Source: Actinotalea alkalitolerans
GTDB taxonomy: Bacteria > Actinomycetota > Actinomycetes > Actinomycetales > Cellulomonadaceae
Direction: 5' to 3'
Length of the DNA: 64,000 bases
Assembly: GCF_023369855.1 (NCBI RefSeq)
Contig: NZ_JAMBPP010000006.1
Location: 248,001 to 312,000 of the forward strand
Part shown: in pieces, positions 38,592-47,810 of the stretch
How positions within the stretch are numbered: position 1 is the first letter of the stretch
Layout of the letters: each line of letters opens with the position of its first letter
Program-made: the position numbers and the translations under genes
The notes under the pieces: model-generated
What the model saw: the letters and a program-made list of their open reading frames with translations, nothing else
Database searches by the model: none
Told to the model about the DNA's origin: nothing

Positions 38592-41500
38592 ATGAACCTC
38601 ACCGGCCTGCTGCCCGTCCTGCACCACGACCCCACCGTCGCCCGGCTCCGTGAGCTCGCCCCGTCTGCGGCGGGGCGAGGCGCGGTCGACGTCGTCGTCC
38701 CGGCGGGGCTGCGTCCGCCGTTGGTCGCCACCCTGCTGGACGCGCTGCAGCAGCTGCGCACCTCGGGCGAGGGCGCCGAGGCGACCGCGTGCGTGGTGGT
38801 GGTGACGGCCACGGGCCGGGACGCCGACGACCTCGCCTCGGCTCTGCGCTGCTACCTGCCGGCCGACGACGTCGCCGTCCTGCCGGCGTGGGAGACCTTG
38901 CCGCACGAGCGGCTCTCGCCGCGCAGCGACACGGTCGCGCGGCGGCTTGCGGTCTTCAGGCGGCTCGCTCACCCCGCGCAGGCCGTCGGCCAGTCAGGTC
39001 CGGTGCGCGCGCTGGTCGTCCCCGTCCGGGCCCTGCTCCAGCCCGTGGTGGAGGGGCTGGGTGACCTGGTGCCGGTCGAGCTGCACGTGGGTGAGCAGGC
39101 GGACCTCACCGACGTCGCCGACCGGCTCTCGGCAGCGGCGTACACGCGGGTGGACATGGTCGAACGGCGCGGGGAGTACGCCGTGCGCGGGGGGATCCTC
39201 GACGTCTTCCCGCCCACCGACGACCACCCGCTCAGGATCGAGCTGTGGGGTGAGGACGTCGAGGAGATCCGCTGGTTCTCGGTGGCCGACCAGCGCAGCC
39301 TCGAGGTCGCGGCCGAGGGTCTGTGGGCGCCGCCGTGCCGCGAGATCCTGCTCACCGACACGGTCCGCGACCGGGCCGCGGCACTGGTCGAGCAGCTGCC
39401 CGGTGCGGCGGAGATGCTCCACCGGCTCGCGGCGGGCATCGCCGTGGAGGGGATGGAGTCGCTGGCGCCGGCACTGGTCGACCGGATGGTTCCGGTCCTG
39501 GACCTGCTCCCCGAGCACGCGCTGCTGGTGGTGTCCGAACCTGAACGGGTGCGTCGACGGGCCCACGACCTGCTGGCGACCACCCAGGAGTTCCTGGACG
39601 CCGCGTGGACGGCTGCGGCCGCGGGCGGCAGCACGCCGATCGACCTGCGGGCGGCGTCCTTCGCCGACTACGGCGACACCCGGGGCCTGGCCCTCGCCCG
39701 CGGGCTGGGCTGGTGGACGTTCAGCAGCTTCAGCCTCGACGGCACGGTCGACCCCGAGGGGGCCGCCCACGAGGGTGCCTCGCACGACGGCGACGAGGCC
39801 GAGGGCGCCGATGCGCTCGTGGTCGCCGGCCGTGACGTGCAGGGGTATCGGGGTGACGTCGCCCAGGCCGTCACGGACCTGCGGGGGCTCCAGCGTGAGG
39901 GCTGGCGTCTGGTGCTGACCACCGACGGCCACGGGCCGGCGGTGCGCATGGTCGAGCAGCTGAGCGCCGCGGAGGTTCCGGCCCGTCTGGTCGCCGAGGT
40001 CACGCAGGACCCCGAGGTCGGGGTCGTCCTGGTCACCCCCGCGCCCGCCGGACGAGGCTTTGTGGCCCCCGAGCTGCGCCTCGCGGTCTTCAACGAGGCC
40101 GACCTGACCGGCCGTGCCGGGACCTCGACCAAGGACATGCGCGCGATGCCCTCGCGCCGCCGCAACTCGGTGGACCCCCTCGCGCTGCGCCCGGGCGACC
40201 ACGTGGTGCACGAGCAGCACGGGGTCGGTCGCTTCGTCGAGCTCGTCCAGCGCACCGTGGGCACCGGTCCGTCAGCCACGACCCGGGAGTACCTGGTCAT
40301 CGAGTACTCGGCGTCCAAGCGGGGGCAGCCTGGGGACCGCCTGTACGTGCCGACCGACCAGCTCGACCAGATCACCAAGTACGTAGGAGGGGAGTCGCCC
40401 ACCCTGAACCGGATGGGCGGGTCGGACTGGGCCAAGACCAAGGGCCGGGCCCGCAAGGCGATCAAGGAGATCGCGGGCGAGCTCATCCGGCTGTACTCGG
40501 CCCGGATGGCGACCCAGGGCCACGCGTTCGGCCCGGACACCCCGTGGCAGGCCGAGCTCGAGGACGCCTTCATCCACATCGAGACCCCCGACCAGCTCGT
40601 GACGATCGACGAGGTCAAGGCCGACATGGAGAAGTCGGTCCCGATGGACCGCCTCATCTGCGGTGACGTCGGCTACGGCAAGACAGAGATCGCGATCCGG
40701 GCGGCCTTCAAGGCGGTCCAGGACGGCAAGCAGGTCGCGGTGCTGGTGCCCACGACCCTCCTGGTGCAGCAGCACCTCGACACCTTCGCCGAGCGCTACG
40801 CGCCGTACCCCGTCACGGTCAAGGCGCTCTCGCGCTTCCAGAGCGCGGCGGAGTCCAAGGAGGTCGTCGAAGGGTTGCGGGAAGGGACCGTCGACGTCGT
40901 CATCGGCACCCACCGGCTGATCACCGGAGAGGTGCACTTCAAGGACCTCGGGCTGGTCATCGTCGACGAGGAGCAGCGCTTCGGGGTCGAGCACAAGGAG
41001 GTCCTCAAGCAGCTGCGGACCAACGTGGACGTCCTGGCGATGAGCGCGACGCCGATCCCACGCACCCTGGAGATGGCTGTGACCGGGATCCGCGAGATGT
41101 CGACGCTCGCGACCCCGCCCGAGGAGCGTCACCCGGTGCTGACCTTCGTGGGGGCCTACGACGAGAAGCAGGTCACCGCGGCGGTGCGCCGTGAGCTGTT
41201 GCGCGAGGGCCAGGTCTTCTACATCCACAACAAGGTCGACTCGATCGAGCGGGCGGCCTCGCGGCTGGCCGAGCTGGTCCCCGAGGCCCGGATCGCCACG
41301 GCGCACGGGAAGATGGGCGAGCACCAGCTCGAGCGTGTGATCGTCGACTTCTGGGAGAAGAGGTTCGACGTCCTGGTGTGCACGACCATCGTCGAGACGG
41401 GCCTGGACATCTCCAACGCCAACACCCTGATCCTCGAACGTGCCGACCTGCTGGGGCTCTCGCAGCTGCACCAGCTGCGCGGACGGGTGGGCCGTGGTCG

Positions 41501-42236
41501 GGAGCGGGCCTACGCCTACTTCATGTACCCGCCCGAGCGACCGTTGACCGAGACCGCCCACGACCGGTTGGCCACGATCGCGGCCAACACCGACCTGGGG
41601 TCGGGCATGGCGGTCGCGATGAAGGACCTCGAGATCCGTGGGGCCGGCAACCTGCTCGGCGGCGAGCAGTCGGGCCACATCGCCGGGGTCGGCTTCGACC
41701 TGTACGTGCGGATGGTCGGCGAGGCGGTCGCCGCCTTCCGTGGCGAGGGCGAGCAGGCCCCTTCCGAGGTGACCCTCGAGCTCCCGGTCGACGCCCACGT
41801 GCCCCACGAGTACATCGGGCACGAGCGGCTGCGCCTCGAGGCGTACCGCAAGATCGCCGACGCCACGACGGACGACGCGCTGCAGGCCGTCCGCGAGGAG
41901 CTGGTGGACCGGTACGGGCCGCTTCCCGTCCAGGTCGAGAACCTCTTCGAGGTCGCGGCCTTCCGCAACCTCGCGCGTGAGGCGGGGCTGACCGACGTCA
42001 CGGCGCAGGGGAAGTTCGTGCGGCTCGCACCGGTGGACCTGGCCGAGTCGGCTCAGCTGCGGATCAAGCGGCTCTACCCGGGCAGCGTGCTCAAGCCCGC
42101 GGTGCGCACCGTGCTGATCCCTTACCCGACCACGGCACGGATCGGGGGTCGCCCCCTGGCCGGCGGCGAGCTCCTCGCGTGGGCACGTGAGCTCGTCGGG
42201 GTCGCGGCCGCGCCGAAGGTGACGGTCGGCTCCTAG
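38592..42236 (+). CDS. mfd: Transcription-repair coupling factor Mfd
   Basis: The 1214-residue ATPase removes RNA polymerase stalled at DNA lesions and recruits UvrA. The UvrB-like N-terminal module includes RVDMVERRGEYAVRGGILDVFPP. The RNA-polymerase-binding CarD-like domain (LRPGDHVVHEQHGVGRFVEL) is near 533-600. The helicase part has Walker A (ICGDVGYGKTEIA, near 690), DEEQRFGVEHKE and MSATPIPRTL. The C-terminal D7 domain includes YIGHERLRLEAYRKIA. The length is normal for the family. The ATG has GGAG 2 nt upstream. The 131-bp gap before it has no clear promoter. Confidence 0.97.
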   Translation: MNLTGLLPVLHHDPTVARLRELAPSAAGRGAVDVVVPAGLRPPLVATLLDALQQLRTSGEGAEATACVVVVTATGRDADDLASALRCYLPADDVAVLPAWETLPHERLSPRSDTVARRLAVFRRLAHPAQAVGQSGPVRALVVPVRALLQPVVEGLGDLVPVELHVGEQADLTDVADRLSAAAYTRVDMVERRGEYAVRGGILDVFPPTDDHPLRIELWGEDVEEIRWFSVADQRSLEVAAEGLWAPPCREILLTDTVRDRAAALVEQLPGAAEMLHRLAAGIAVEGMESLAPALVDRMVPVLDLLPEHALLVVSEPERVRRRAHDLLATTQEFLDAAWTAAAAGGSTPIDLRAASFADYGDTRGLALARGLGWWTFSSFSLDGTVDPEGAAHEGASHDGDEAEGADALVVAGRDVQGYRGDVAQAVTDLRGLQREGWRLVLTTDGHGPAVRMVEQLSAAEVPARLVAEVTQDPEVGVVLVTPAPAGRGFVAPELRLAVFNEADLTGRAGTSTKDMRAMPSRRRNSVDPLALRPGDHVVHEQHGVGRFVELVQRTVGTGPSATTREYLVIEYSASKRGQPGDRLYVPTDQLDQITKYVGGESPTLNRMGGSDWAKTKGRARKAIKEIAGELIRLYSARMATQGHAFGPDTPWQAELEDAFIHIETPDQLVTIDEVKADMEKSVPMDRLICGDVGYGKTEIAIRAAFKAVQDGKQVAVLVPTTLLVQQHLDTFAERYAPYPVTVKALSRFQSAAESKEVVEGLREGTVDVVIGTHRLITGEVHFKDLGLVIVDEEQRFGVEHKEVLKQLRTNVDVLAMSATPIPRTLEMAVTGIREMSTLATPPEERHPVLTFVGAYDEKQVTAAVRRELLREGQVFYIHNKVDSIERAASRLAELVPEARIATAHGKMGEHQLERVIVDFWEKRFDVLVCTTIVETGLDISNANTLILERADLLGLSQLHQLRGRVGRGRERAYAYFMYPPERPLTETAHDRLATIAANTDLGSGMAVAMKDLEIRGAGNLLGGEQSGHIAGVGFDLYVRMVGEAVAAFRGEGEQAPSEVTLELPVDAHVPHEYIGHERLRLEAYRKIADATTDDALQAVREELVDRYGPLPVQVENLFEVAAFRNLAREAGLTDVTAQGKFVRLAPVDLAESAQLRIKRLYPGSVLKPAVRTVLIPYPTTARIGGRPLAGGELLAWARELVGVAAAPKVTVGS

Positions 42237-42254
42237 CTTTCCCGCGGGGCCCGG

Positions 42255-42270
42255 GGCACGACACCGTGCC
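42255..42270 (+). terminator. Short hairpin after mfd
   Basis: GGCACG (42255-42260) and CGTGCC (42265-42270) form a 6-bp stem with a 4-nt loop, 19 bp after the mfd stop. There is no T-tract, so it is only a weak candidate. Confidence 0.4.
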
Positions 42271-42292
42271 TGGGGTGTCGATCGCCTGGAGA

Positions 42293-42337
42293 GAAACTTT
42301 CGAAAGGGTTTACGAGACAGCAGGGCCCGCCTAGTGT
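42293..42337 (+). promoter_or_regulatory. Xylanase promoter with palindromic operator
   Basis: GAAACTTTCGAAAGGGTTT (42293-42311) contains the perfect palindrome CTTTCGAAAG. It resembles operators of LacI-family regulators of actinobacterial xylanase genes. TTTACG (42309-42314), 17 bp and TAGTGT (42332-42337) form a possible promoter whose -35 overlaps the palindrome, so a bound repressor would block RNA polymerase. Confidence 0.6.
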
Positions 42338-42374
42338 GACCGATACCAGTACATCGTGTCGCAAAGGAGCGCTC

Positions 42375-45300
42375 ATGAGTCGGCGTCATGCCGGCGGTGT
42401 CACGGCGGTTCCCGCCATGATCACCGCAACAGCCCTGGCAATCTCCGCAACTTTCGCTCTACCTTCGATCGCCGTGGCGCAGGACGACGTCGTCCTGCAG
42501 AACGACTTCGAGGACGGCACCTGGGCTCCCTGGGTCCAGAACGGCGATCCTGTGCTCGCCGGCGCGGTCTCACCGGACGACCCCGCCAACGGGGTGCTGT
42601 CCATCACCGAGCGCGGCCAGGGGTACGACGGCATCGCCCTCGAGCTCCTCGACCACTTCGACGCCGGCGCGCAGATCGACGTCGACGCGATCACCCGGCT
42701 CGTGGCCGACCAGGACGACGCGACCGTGAGCTTCGCCGTGGAGAAGGTCGTCGACGGCGCCACCACCTACGACTGGGTCGGACCGGTCCCGACGGTGACC
42801 GACAGCGCCTGGTCGGTTATCGGAGGGGACTACACGATCCCCGCCGACGCGACGTCGGCCAAGCTCTACCTCCAGACCACGGCCGAGCCGCACTCCGACC
42901 TCTACCTCGACGACCTCGTCGTCACCGGTCCCGCGCCCGGGACCGAGCCCCCGGCCGAGCCCGTGACCGTGTGGTCGCTCGACTTCGACGGCCTGTCCTC
43001 CGCGCCCTGGACGGACAACGGCGGCACGCTGGCCTACGTCGCCGACGACGACGGCGGTTCGGCCCTCAGCATCACGCGCTCCGAGGACTTCCACGGCCTG
43101 AAGTCTCCGTACGGCGTTCTCTCCGAGGGCGTCGAGTACACCTTCACGATGCAGGCCCGGCTGCCCGAGGGCACGGACGGCGACCGCGACGTGCGGTTCG
43201 TCGTCGAGCCCGCGTACGCCTGGGTCGGCCCCACCACCATCTCGGCTGCGGGCTGGACCGAGGTCACCGGCACCTACACGCTCCCCGCTGGTACCGACCC
43301 CGCCGAGGCGGCCGTGTACATCGGGACCTCAGGCGTGTCGGGGGAGTCCTGGACGGTGCTGGTCGACGACCTCACGGTCACCGCGGCGCAGGTCGACGAC
43401 GGTCCGGTCGGCCCGATCGACCAGGTCGACCTGACCTTCGACTTCGAGGACGGCACCCTGCAGGGCTGGGTCCCGCGGGACTCCGGCTCGGGCGCGCCGA
43501 GCCTCGAGGTCACCACGGCGCAGGCGCACGGGGGCACCTACGCCGCCCTGGTGACCGACCGGACCTCGCAGGGTTCGGGCATCGGCTACGACCTGACCGA
43601 CGTGTTCCAGACCGGGGTCACGTACGACATCACCGCGTGGGTGCGGATGGGGGACGGCCAGGCCGCCGACGACATCTGGCTCAGCGCCCAGACCGGTGCG
43701 TCCTCGTTCAGCACCGTCGAGCAGGTTCCCGGTGTCACCGCCGGTGCCTGGACCGAGGTCACCGCCTCGTTCACGATGCCTGCGGGCGACCGTGCGTTCC
43801 TGTACCTCGAGACCAGCTTCACCAGCGGTGGCGCAGGTGACTTCCTGGTCGACGACATCACCATCCGCAACCAGGAGCAGGGTGAGATCCAGGACCTCCT
43901 GCCGATCAAGGACACGGTCACGTTCCCGGCAGGGGTGGCGATCGACGAGCGTGAGACGTTCGGCTCGGCCGCCGACCTGGTCACCCGGCACTTCGACCAG
44001 ATCACCGCCGAGAACCACATGAAGCCCGAGGCGTGGTTCGACGACGCGGGCGAGTTCGGCACCCACCCGCAGGCCACCGCACTGATGGACTTCGCGCAGG
44101 CCAACGACCTCACGGTCTACGGGCACGTCCTGGTCTGGCACAGCCAGACCCCGGACTTCTTCTTCCAGGACGCTGCCGGCAACCCGCTGACCACCAGCGA
44201 GCCCGACAAGCAGGAGATGCGTGACCGCATGCGCACCCACATCTTCGCCGTTGCCGAGGCGCTCAGCACCGGCGGGGGGTACGGGCTCTTCGGCAGCCAG
44301 GAGAACCCCCTCGTCGCGTGGGACGTGGTCAACGAGGTCGTCTCGGACAGCGGCGAGCACGCCGACGGGCTGCGGCGCAGCGAGTGGTACCGCATCTTGG
44401 GTGAGGAGTTCATCGACCTCGCCTTCATCTACGCCGACGAGGCCTTCAACGACGTCTACGCCGCACCCGGCAGCGGACGTCCGGTCGCGCTCTTCATCAA
44501 CGACTACAACACCGAGCAGGGCGGCAAGCAGAACCGCTACCACGACCTGGTCCACCGACTGATCGACCGTGGAGTGCCGATCGACGGCGTGGGCCACCAG
44601 TTCCACGTGAGTCTCTCGATGCCGGTCTCGGCGCTGGCGGGGGCGATCGTCCGCTTCCAGGACACCGGCCTCCGGCAGGTCGTCACCGAGCTCGACGTGA
44701 CCGTCGGCACCCCGGTGACCCAGGCGAACCTGATCGAGCAGGGGTACTACTACCGGGACGCCTTCGGGGTGTTCCGGCAGTTCGCCGACGACCTGTACTC
44801 GGTCACGCTGTGGGGCCTGACCGATCCGCGCAGCTGGCGCAGCACGCAGGCGCCCCTCGCCTTCGACGGGAGCCTGCAGGCCAAGCCTGCCTACCACGGG
44901 ATCGTCGACGGCACGCTGCCGGCACGGGTCCGCACCGCGAACGTGTTCCGCGGCACGGTCGCGATCGACGACGCGGCGCCCGCTGACGACACCTGGTCGA
45001 GGCTGCCGCTGCACGCGATCGAGGACGTCGCCGAGTTCCAGCTGCGCTGGGAACCGACGCACCTGACCGCGTACGTCCGGGTCGATGACCCCACGGTCGA
45101 GCCGCAGGACGCCATCGAGCTCGAGGTCGACGGCACCACGGTCACCGTGGCCCGGGGCGGCCCGGGCGAGGGTGTGGCTGCTCTGTCCGTGTCCGACGTC
45201 GATCCGGTCGTGGCCGAGGTCGAGGGAGGGTGGGTGGCGGTGGTCCGTCTCTGGCTCGACGCCCCGGTCGCGCAGGGAGAGACCCTCGGCTTCGACGTCC

Positions 45301-46217
45301 GCGTCGTCGACGGCAGCCTCACCTCGGGGTGGAGCACTCCCGGCGCGCTGGGCACCCTCTCGCTCGTCGAGGAGCTCTCCTTCGTCGAGGTCCCCGAGGT
45401 CGAGGCCCCCCCGAGCATCGACGGCGAGGTCGACGAGGTGTGGGAGGCGGGCAACGTCCTGACGACCGACAAGGTCCTCGAGGGGGACGGGACCGGAGCC
45501 ACCGCGACGGTCCGCACCGTGTGGCAGGGCGACACCCTGTACGTCCTGGCCGAGGTCGCCGACGACGACCTCGACGTCTCGGGCTCCGACCCGTGGGTCC
45601 AGGACTCGATCGAGATCTTCCTCGACGCGGGCAACTACAAGAGCGGTCCGTACCGCTACGACGACACCCAGATCCGGATCAACGTCGACAACCAGGTCTC
45701 CTTCGGCACCGGCGACGAGGCGTTCCAGCAGGCCCGCGTGGTCAGCGCCACGAGCGTGGTCGACGGCGGGTACGTCGTCGAGGCCGCCATCGGCCTGCTC
45801 GAGGAGGGCGGGCTGGGGACCTTCCACGGGTTGGACGTCCAGGTCAACGACGCGTCGGGCGGCGCGCGGGTCGGGATCGCGAGCTGGGCCGACCCGACGG
45901 GCCTGGGCTACCAGAGCACAGCCCGGTGGGGTGTTGCCCAGCTCGTCGGCCCCGATGGCGGCACCGGCCCGGTCGACCCGACCGACCCCGCGGACCCGAC
46001 CGACCCCGCGGACCCGACCGACCCGACGGGCCCGGCCACCCCGGGAACCGACGGGGCTGCGCCCGTCGCCGGTGGCCCCGGGGCGGCGTCGGGCGGTGAT
46101 CGGCTGCCCACGACCGGTGCCGGGGTGGCGGCGCTCCTGATGCTCGCCCTGCTCGCCGTGGTGCTGGGCACCTCGATGGTGGGTGCAGGTCGGATCCGAC
46201 GCCAACCGCTCGGCTGA
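42375..46217 (+). CDS. Cell-wall-anchored modular GH10 endo-beta-1,4-xylanase
   Basis: The 1280-residue protein cuts xylan outside the cell. A signal peptide ends AVA near residue 36. Three CBM4/9-type binding modules follow (about 39-185, 199-339, 354-500; each begins with a DFEDG- or DFDG-like block). The GH10 domain (about 509-852) has HMKPEAWF, the acid/base Glu654 in WDVVNEV and the nucleophile Glu772 in VTELDV. A region of unclear fold (about 854-1000) and a C-terminal CBM9-like module (about 1004-1190) precede a Pro-Asp-Thr linker. The C-terminus has LPTTG at 1244-1248, a hydrophobic segment and an RIRR tail, a sortase signal. The ATG has AAAGGAG 5 nt upstream. Confidence 0.95.
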   Translation: MSRRHAGGVTAVPAMITATALAISATFALPSIAVAQDDVVLQNDFEDGTWAPWVQNGDPVLAGAVSPDDPANGVLSITERGQGYDGIALELLDHFDAGAQIDVDAITRLVADQDDATVSFAVEKVVDGATTYDWVGPVPTVTDSAWSVIGGDYTIPADATSAKLYLQTTAEPHSDLYLDDLVVTGPAPGTEPPAEPVTVWSLDFDGLSSAPWTDNGGTLAYVADDDGGSALSITRSEDFHGLKSPYGVLSEGVEYTFTMQARLPEGTDGDRDVRFVVEPAYAWVGPTTISAAGWTEVTGTYTLPAGTDPAEAAVYIGTSGVSGESWTVLVDDLTVTAAQVDDGPVGPIDQVDLTFDFEDGTLQGWVPRDSGSGAPSLEVTTAQAHGGTYAALVTDRTSQGSGIGYDLTDVFQTGVTYDITAWVRMGDGQAADDIWLSAQTGASSFSTVEQVPGVTAGAWTEVTASFTMPAGDRAFLYLETSFTSGGAGDFLVDDITIRNQEQGEIQDLLPIKDTVTFPAGVAIDERETFGSAADLVTRHFDQITAENHMKPEAWFDDAGEFGTHPQATALMDFAQANDLTVYGHVLVWHSQTPDFFFQDAAGNPLTTSEPDKQEMRDRMRTHIFAVAEALSTGGGYGLFGSQENPLVAWDVVNEVVSDSGEHADGLRRSEWYRILGEEFIDLAFIYADEAFNDVYAAPGSGRPVALFINDYNTEQGGKQNRYHDLVHRLIDRGVPIDGVGHQFHVSLSMPVSALAGAIVRFQDTGLRQVVTELDVTVGTPVTQANLIEQGYYYRDAFGVFRQFADDLYSVTLWGLTDPRSWRSTQAPLAFDGSLQAKPAYHGIVDGTLPARVRTANVFRGTVAIDDAAPADDTWSRLPLHAIEDVAEFQLRWEPTHLTAYVRVDDPTVEPQDAIELEVDGTTVTVARGGPGEGVAALSVSDVDPVVAEVEGGWVAVVRLWLDAPVAQGETLGFDVRVVDGSLTSGWSTPGALGTLSLVEELSFVEVPEVEAPPSIDGEVDEVWEAGNVLTTDKVLEGDGTGATATVRTVWQGDTLYVLAEVADDDLDVSGSDPWVQDSIEIFLDAGNYKSGPYRYDDTQIRINVDNQVSFGTGDEAFQQARVVSATSVVDGGYVVEAAIGLLEEGGLGTFHGLDVQVNDASGGARVGIASWADPTGLGYQSTARWGVAQLVGPDGGTGPVDPTDPADPTDPADPTDPTGPATPGTDGAAPVAGGPGAASGGDRLPTTGAGVAALLMLALLAVVLGTSMVGAGRIRRQPLG

Positions 46218-46231
46218 CGACCCACGCGCCT

Positions 46232-46267
46232 CGGGCCCGGGTCTGCCGCGGAGCAGCCCCGGGCCCG
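46232..46267 (+). terminator. Terminator hairpin after the xylanase gene
   Basis: CGGGCCCGGG (46232-46241) pairs with CCCGGGCCCG (46258-46267), and CTGC/GCAG pairs extend the stem inwards. It lies 15 bp after the stop codon. Confidence 0.75.
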
Positions 46268-46360
46268 GGGACGGCATGGCCCGGGCGTCGTGGGCGGGTG
46301 TTCTACGATGAGCAGCGCGCCGCGCCGTCGGGTGCGGGCCGGACTGCAGGAGGCAAGCAC

Positions 46361-46912
46361 GTGGGTTCTACGACCAGCGGCACCCGATCCCCCCGGGCCG
46401 CGGTGCGGGCGGCCCTCGCCGTCGCCGTCGGTGCCGCCCTGCTCGCCGGGTGCGCGAGCCAGCCCGGTGCGGCGGCCGTCGTCGACGGCCGGTCGATCAC
46501 GCAGGCCGAGCTCAACCGCACCGCGACCGAGCTGGCCCCGTTGATCACCGGCACCGACATCCGGGTGGTGCTCTCGGCCCTGATCAGTGCCCCGTCCTTC
46601 ATCGACGCCGCGGCCGAGCACGGCGTGGGTGTCTCCGTGGCCGAGACGCGTGCCCTCATGGACGAGGCGGCCGTGCGCACCGGGGCCACCGAGGTGACCG
46701 ACTGGGGGGACGGCAGCGTCGCCCTGGTCAGGTTCACCCTGGCCTCGCAGAGCCTCCAGGGCCTGCCCGACGCGGCGACCGTGGTCGCCGAGGTCAACGA
46801 GCAGGTGCGGGGCCTGGACGTCCAGGTCAACCCCCGGTACGGAGCGCTCGACCGCACCACGGGGGCCATCACCCCGGTCGCGCTGCCCTGGATCACGGCA
46901 CCGACCGAGTGA
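46361..46912 (+). CDS. Lipoprotein, SurA N-terminal-like, unknown function
   Basis: The 183-residue protein has a lipoprotein signal peptide with lipobox LLAGC (Cys near residue 31), followed by SQPGAAAVVDGRSITQAELNRTATELAPL. The last resembles the start of SurA/peptidyl-prolyl-isomerase-type chaperone lipoproteins (VNGxxIT..E) but no isomerase domain follows. It would sit on the outer face of the membrane. The GTG at 46361 has GGAGG 7 nt upstream. Its stop overlaps mazG as GTGA. The function is unknown. Confidence 0.8.
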   Translation: MGSTTSGTRSPRAAVRAALAVAVGAALLAGCASQPGAAAVVDGRSITQAELNRTATELAPLITGTDIRVVLSALISAPSFIDAAAEHGVGVSVAETRALMDEAAVRTGATEVTDWGDGSVALVRFTLASQSLQGLPDAATVVAEVNEQVRGLDVQVNPRYGALDRTTGAITPVALPWITAPTE

Positions 46913-47655
46913 CCGATCGGGGCGACCTCGCCGGGCTGAGGGCCGTGCACGACCTGGTGGCCGTGATGGACCGGCTCAGGTCACCGGGTGGGTGCCCGTG
47001 GGACGCCCGGCAGACCCACGCCTCGCTCGTGCCGTACGCGATCGAGGAGGTTCACGAGGTCGTCGAGGCGATCGAGAAGGACGACCGCGCGGGCCTGCGT
47101 GAGGAGCTGGGTGACCTGCTGCTCCAGGTGGTCTTCCACGCCCGGCTCGCCCAGGAGCACCCGACCGATCCCTTCGGTCTCGACGAGGTCGCGGCCGGGA
47201 TCGCCGCCAAGCTGCGGCGGCGGCACCCGCACGTCTTCGAGGAGGACGCGCACCTCGCCGAGGGTGGCGACGAGCCCGGCGAGGAGGACCTGCACCGACG
47301 TTGGGAGCAGCTCAAGCAGGCCGAGAAGGCCCGTGTCTCGACCCTCGACGGCATACCGGCAGGTCTGCCTGCACTGGCCCGTGCGCAGAAGGTGCTGGGG
47401 CGGGCGCGGCGAGCCGGGGTCGAGGTCGACCCGCAGGTCGACGCCGGTGGTTCCGGAGACCTGGGTGAGCGGCTCCTGGCGCTGGTCGTGCAGGCCGACG
47501 CCTCGGGGGTGGACGCCGAGGGTGCTCTGCGTGCTGCGGTGCGGTCGGTCGAGGCCGCCGTGCGCTCGCGAGAGGCGGCGGGCCGCGCACCTCACGCCGA
47601 CGACGGGAGCCTCGGACCGAGCGCAGCCCCGGCCGTCGGCCCGGTGGCCGACTGA
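46909..47655 (+). CDS. mazG: Nucleoside triphosphate pyrophosphohydrolase MazG
   Basis: The 248-residue enzyme hydrolyses NTPs, including damaged ones, to NMP and pyrophosphate. It shows LRSPGGCPWDARQTHASLVPYAIEEVHEVVEAI (conserved CPWD and the EExxE metal site; read in parts), LREELGDLLLQVVFHARLA and RRRHPHVFEE, then EEDLHRRWEQLKQAEK. A variable Ala-rich tail ends the protein. The GTG at 46909 overlaps the lipoprotein stop by 4 bp. In related actinomycetes mazG is usually close to mfd and eno, which supports the call. Confidence 0.94.
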   Translation: MTDRGDLAGLRAVHDLVAVMDRLRSPGGCPWDARQTHASLVPYAIEEVHEVVEAIEKDDRAGLREELGDLLLQVVFHARLAQEHPTDPFGLDEVAAGIAAKLRRRHPHVFEEDAHLAEGGDEPGEEDLHRRWEQLKQAEKARVSTLDGIPAGLPALARAQKVLGRARRAGVEVDPQVDAGGSGDLGERLLALVVQADASGVDAEGALRAAVRSVEAAVRSREAAGRAPHADDGSLGPSAAPAVGPVAD

Positions 47656-47670
47656 GACCTACGTCCCTGG

Positions 47671-47695
47671 GGGAAGCGCTTTCCCGGCGTAGTGT
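47671..47695 (+). promoter_or_regulatory. LacI-type palindrome and -10 before pntAB
   Basis: GGGAAGCGCTTTCCC (47671-47685) is a near-perfect palindrome around the CG centre typical of LacI/GalR operators. TAGTGT (47690-47695) follows as a possible -10, the same hexamer as at the xylanase promoter. The pntA ATG is 116 bp downstream. Confidence 0.5.
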
Positions 47696-47810
47696 CGACT
47701 CAGGTCCTCGCGCCCACCAGGGCGCTCCGACAGGATTCCTGGCGCCGTGCGCGGCGTCAGGCCCGGTGCCCCCGTGCGGTCGCTGCGGCCCAGACGAGGA
47801 GTGAACGACC

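Noticed and set aside
40272-42389. A 705-codon minus-strand frame opposite mfd
   Set aside because: mfd on the plus strand is complete and highly conserved; the opposite frame shows no domain.
45967-46023. Tandem GACCCGACCGACCCCGCG repeats as a regulatory repeat
   Set aside because: They are in frame and encode the Asp-Pro-Thr linker of the xylanase before its LPTTG signal.
43329-46277. A 982-codon minus-strand frame opposite the xylanase gene
   Set aside because: The plus strand encodes clear signal peptide, CBM, GH10 and sortase-signal features; the minus frame is low-complexity Val/Asp/Arg-rich and is a shadow.
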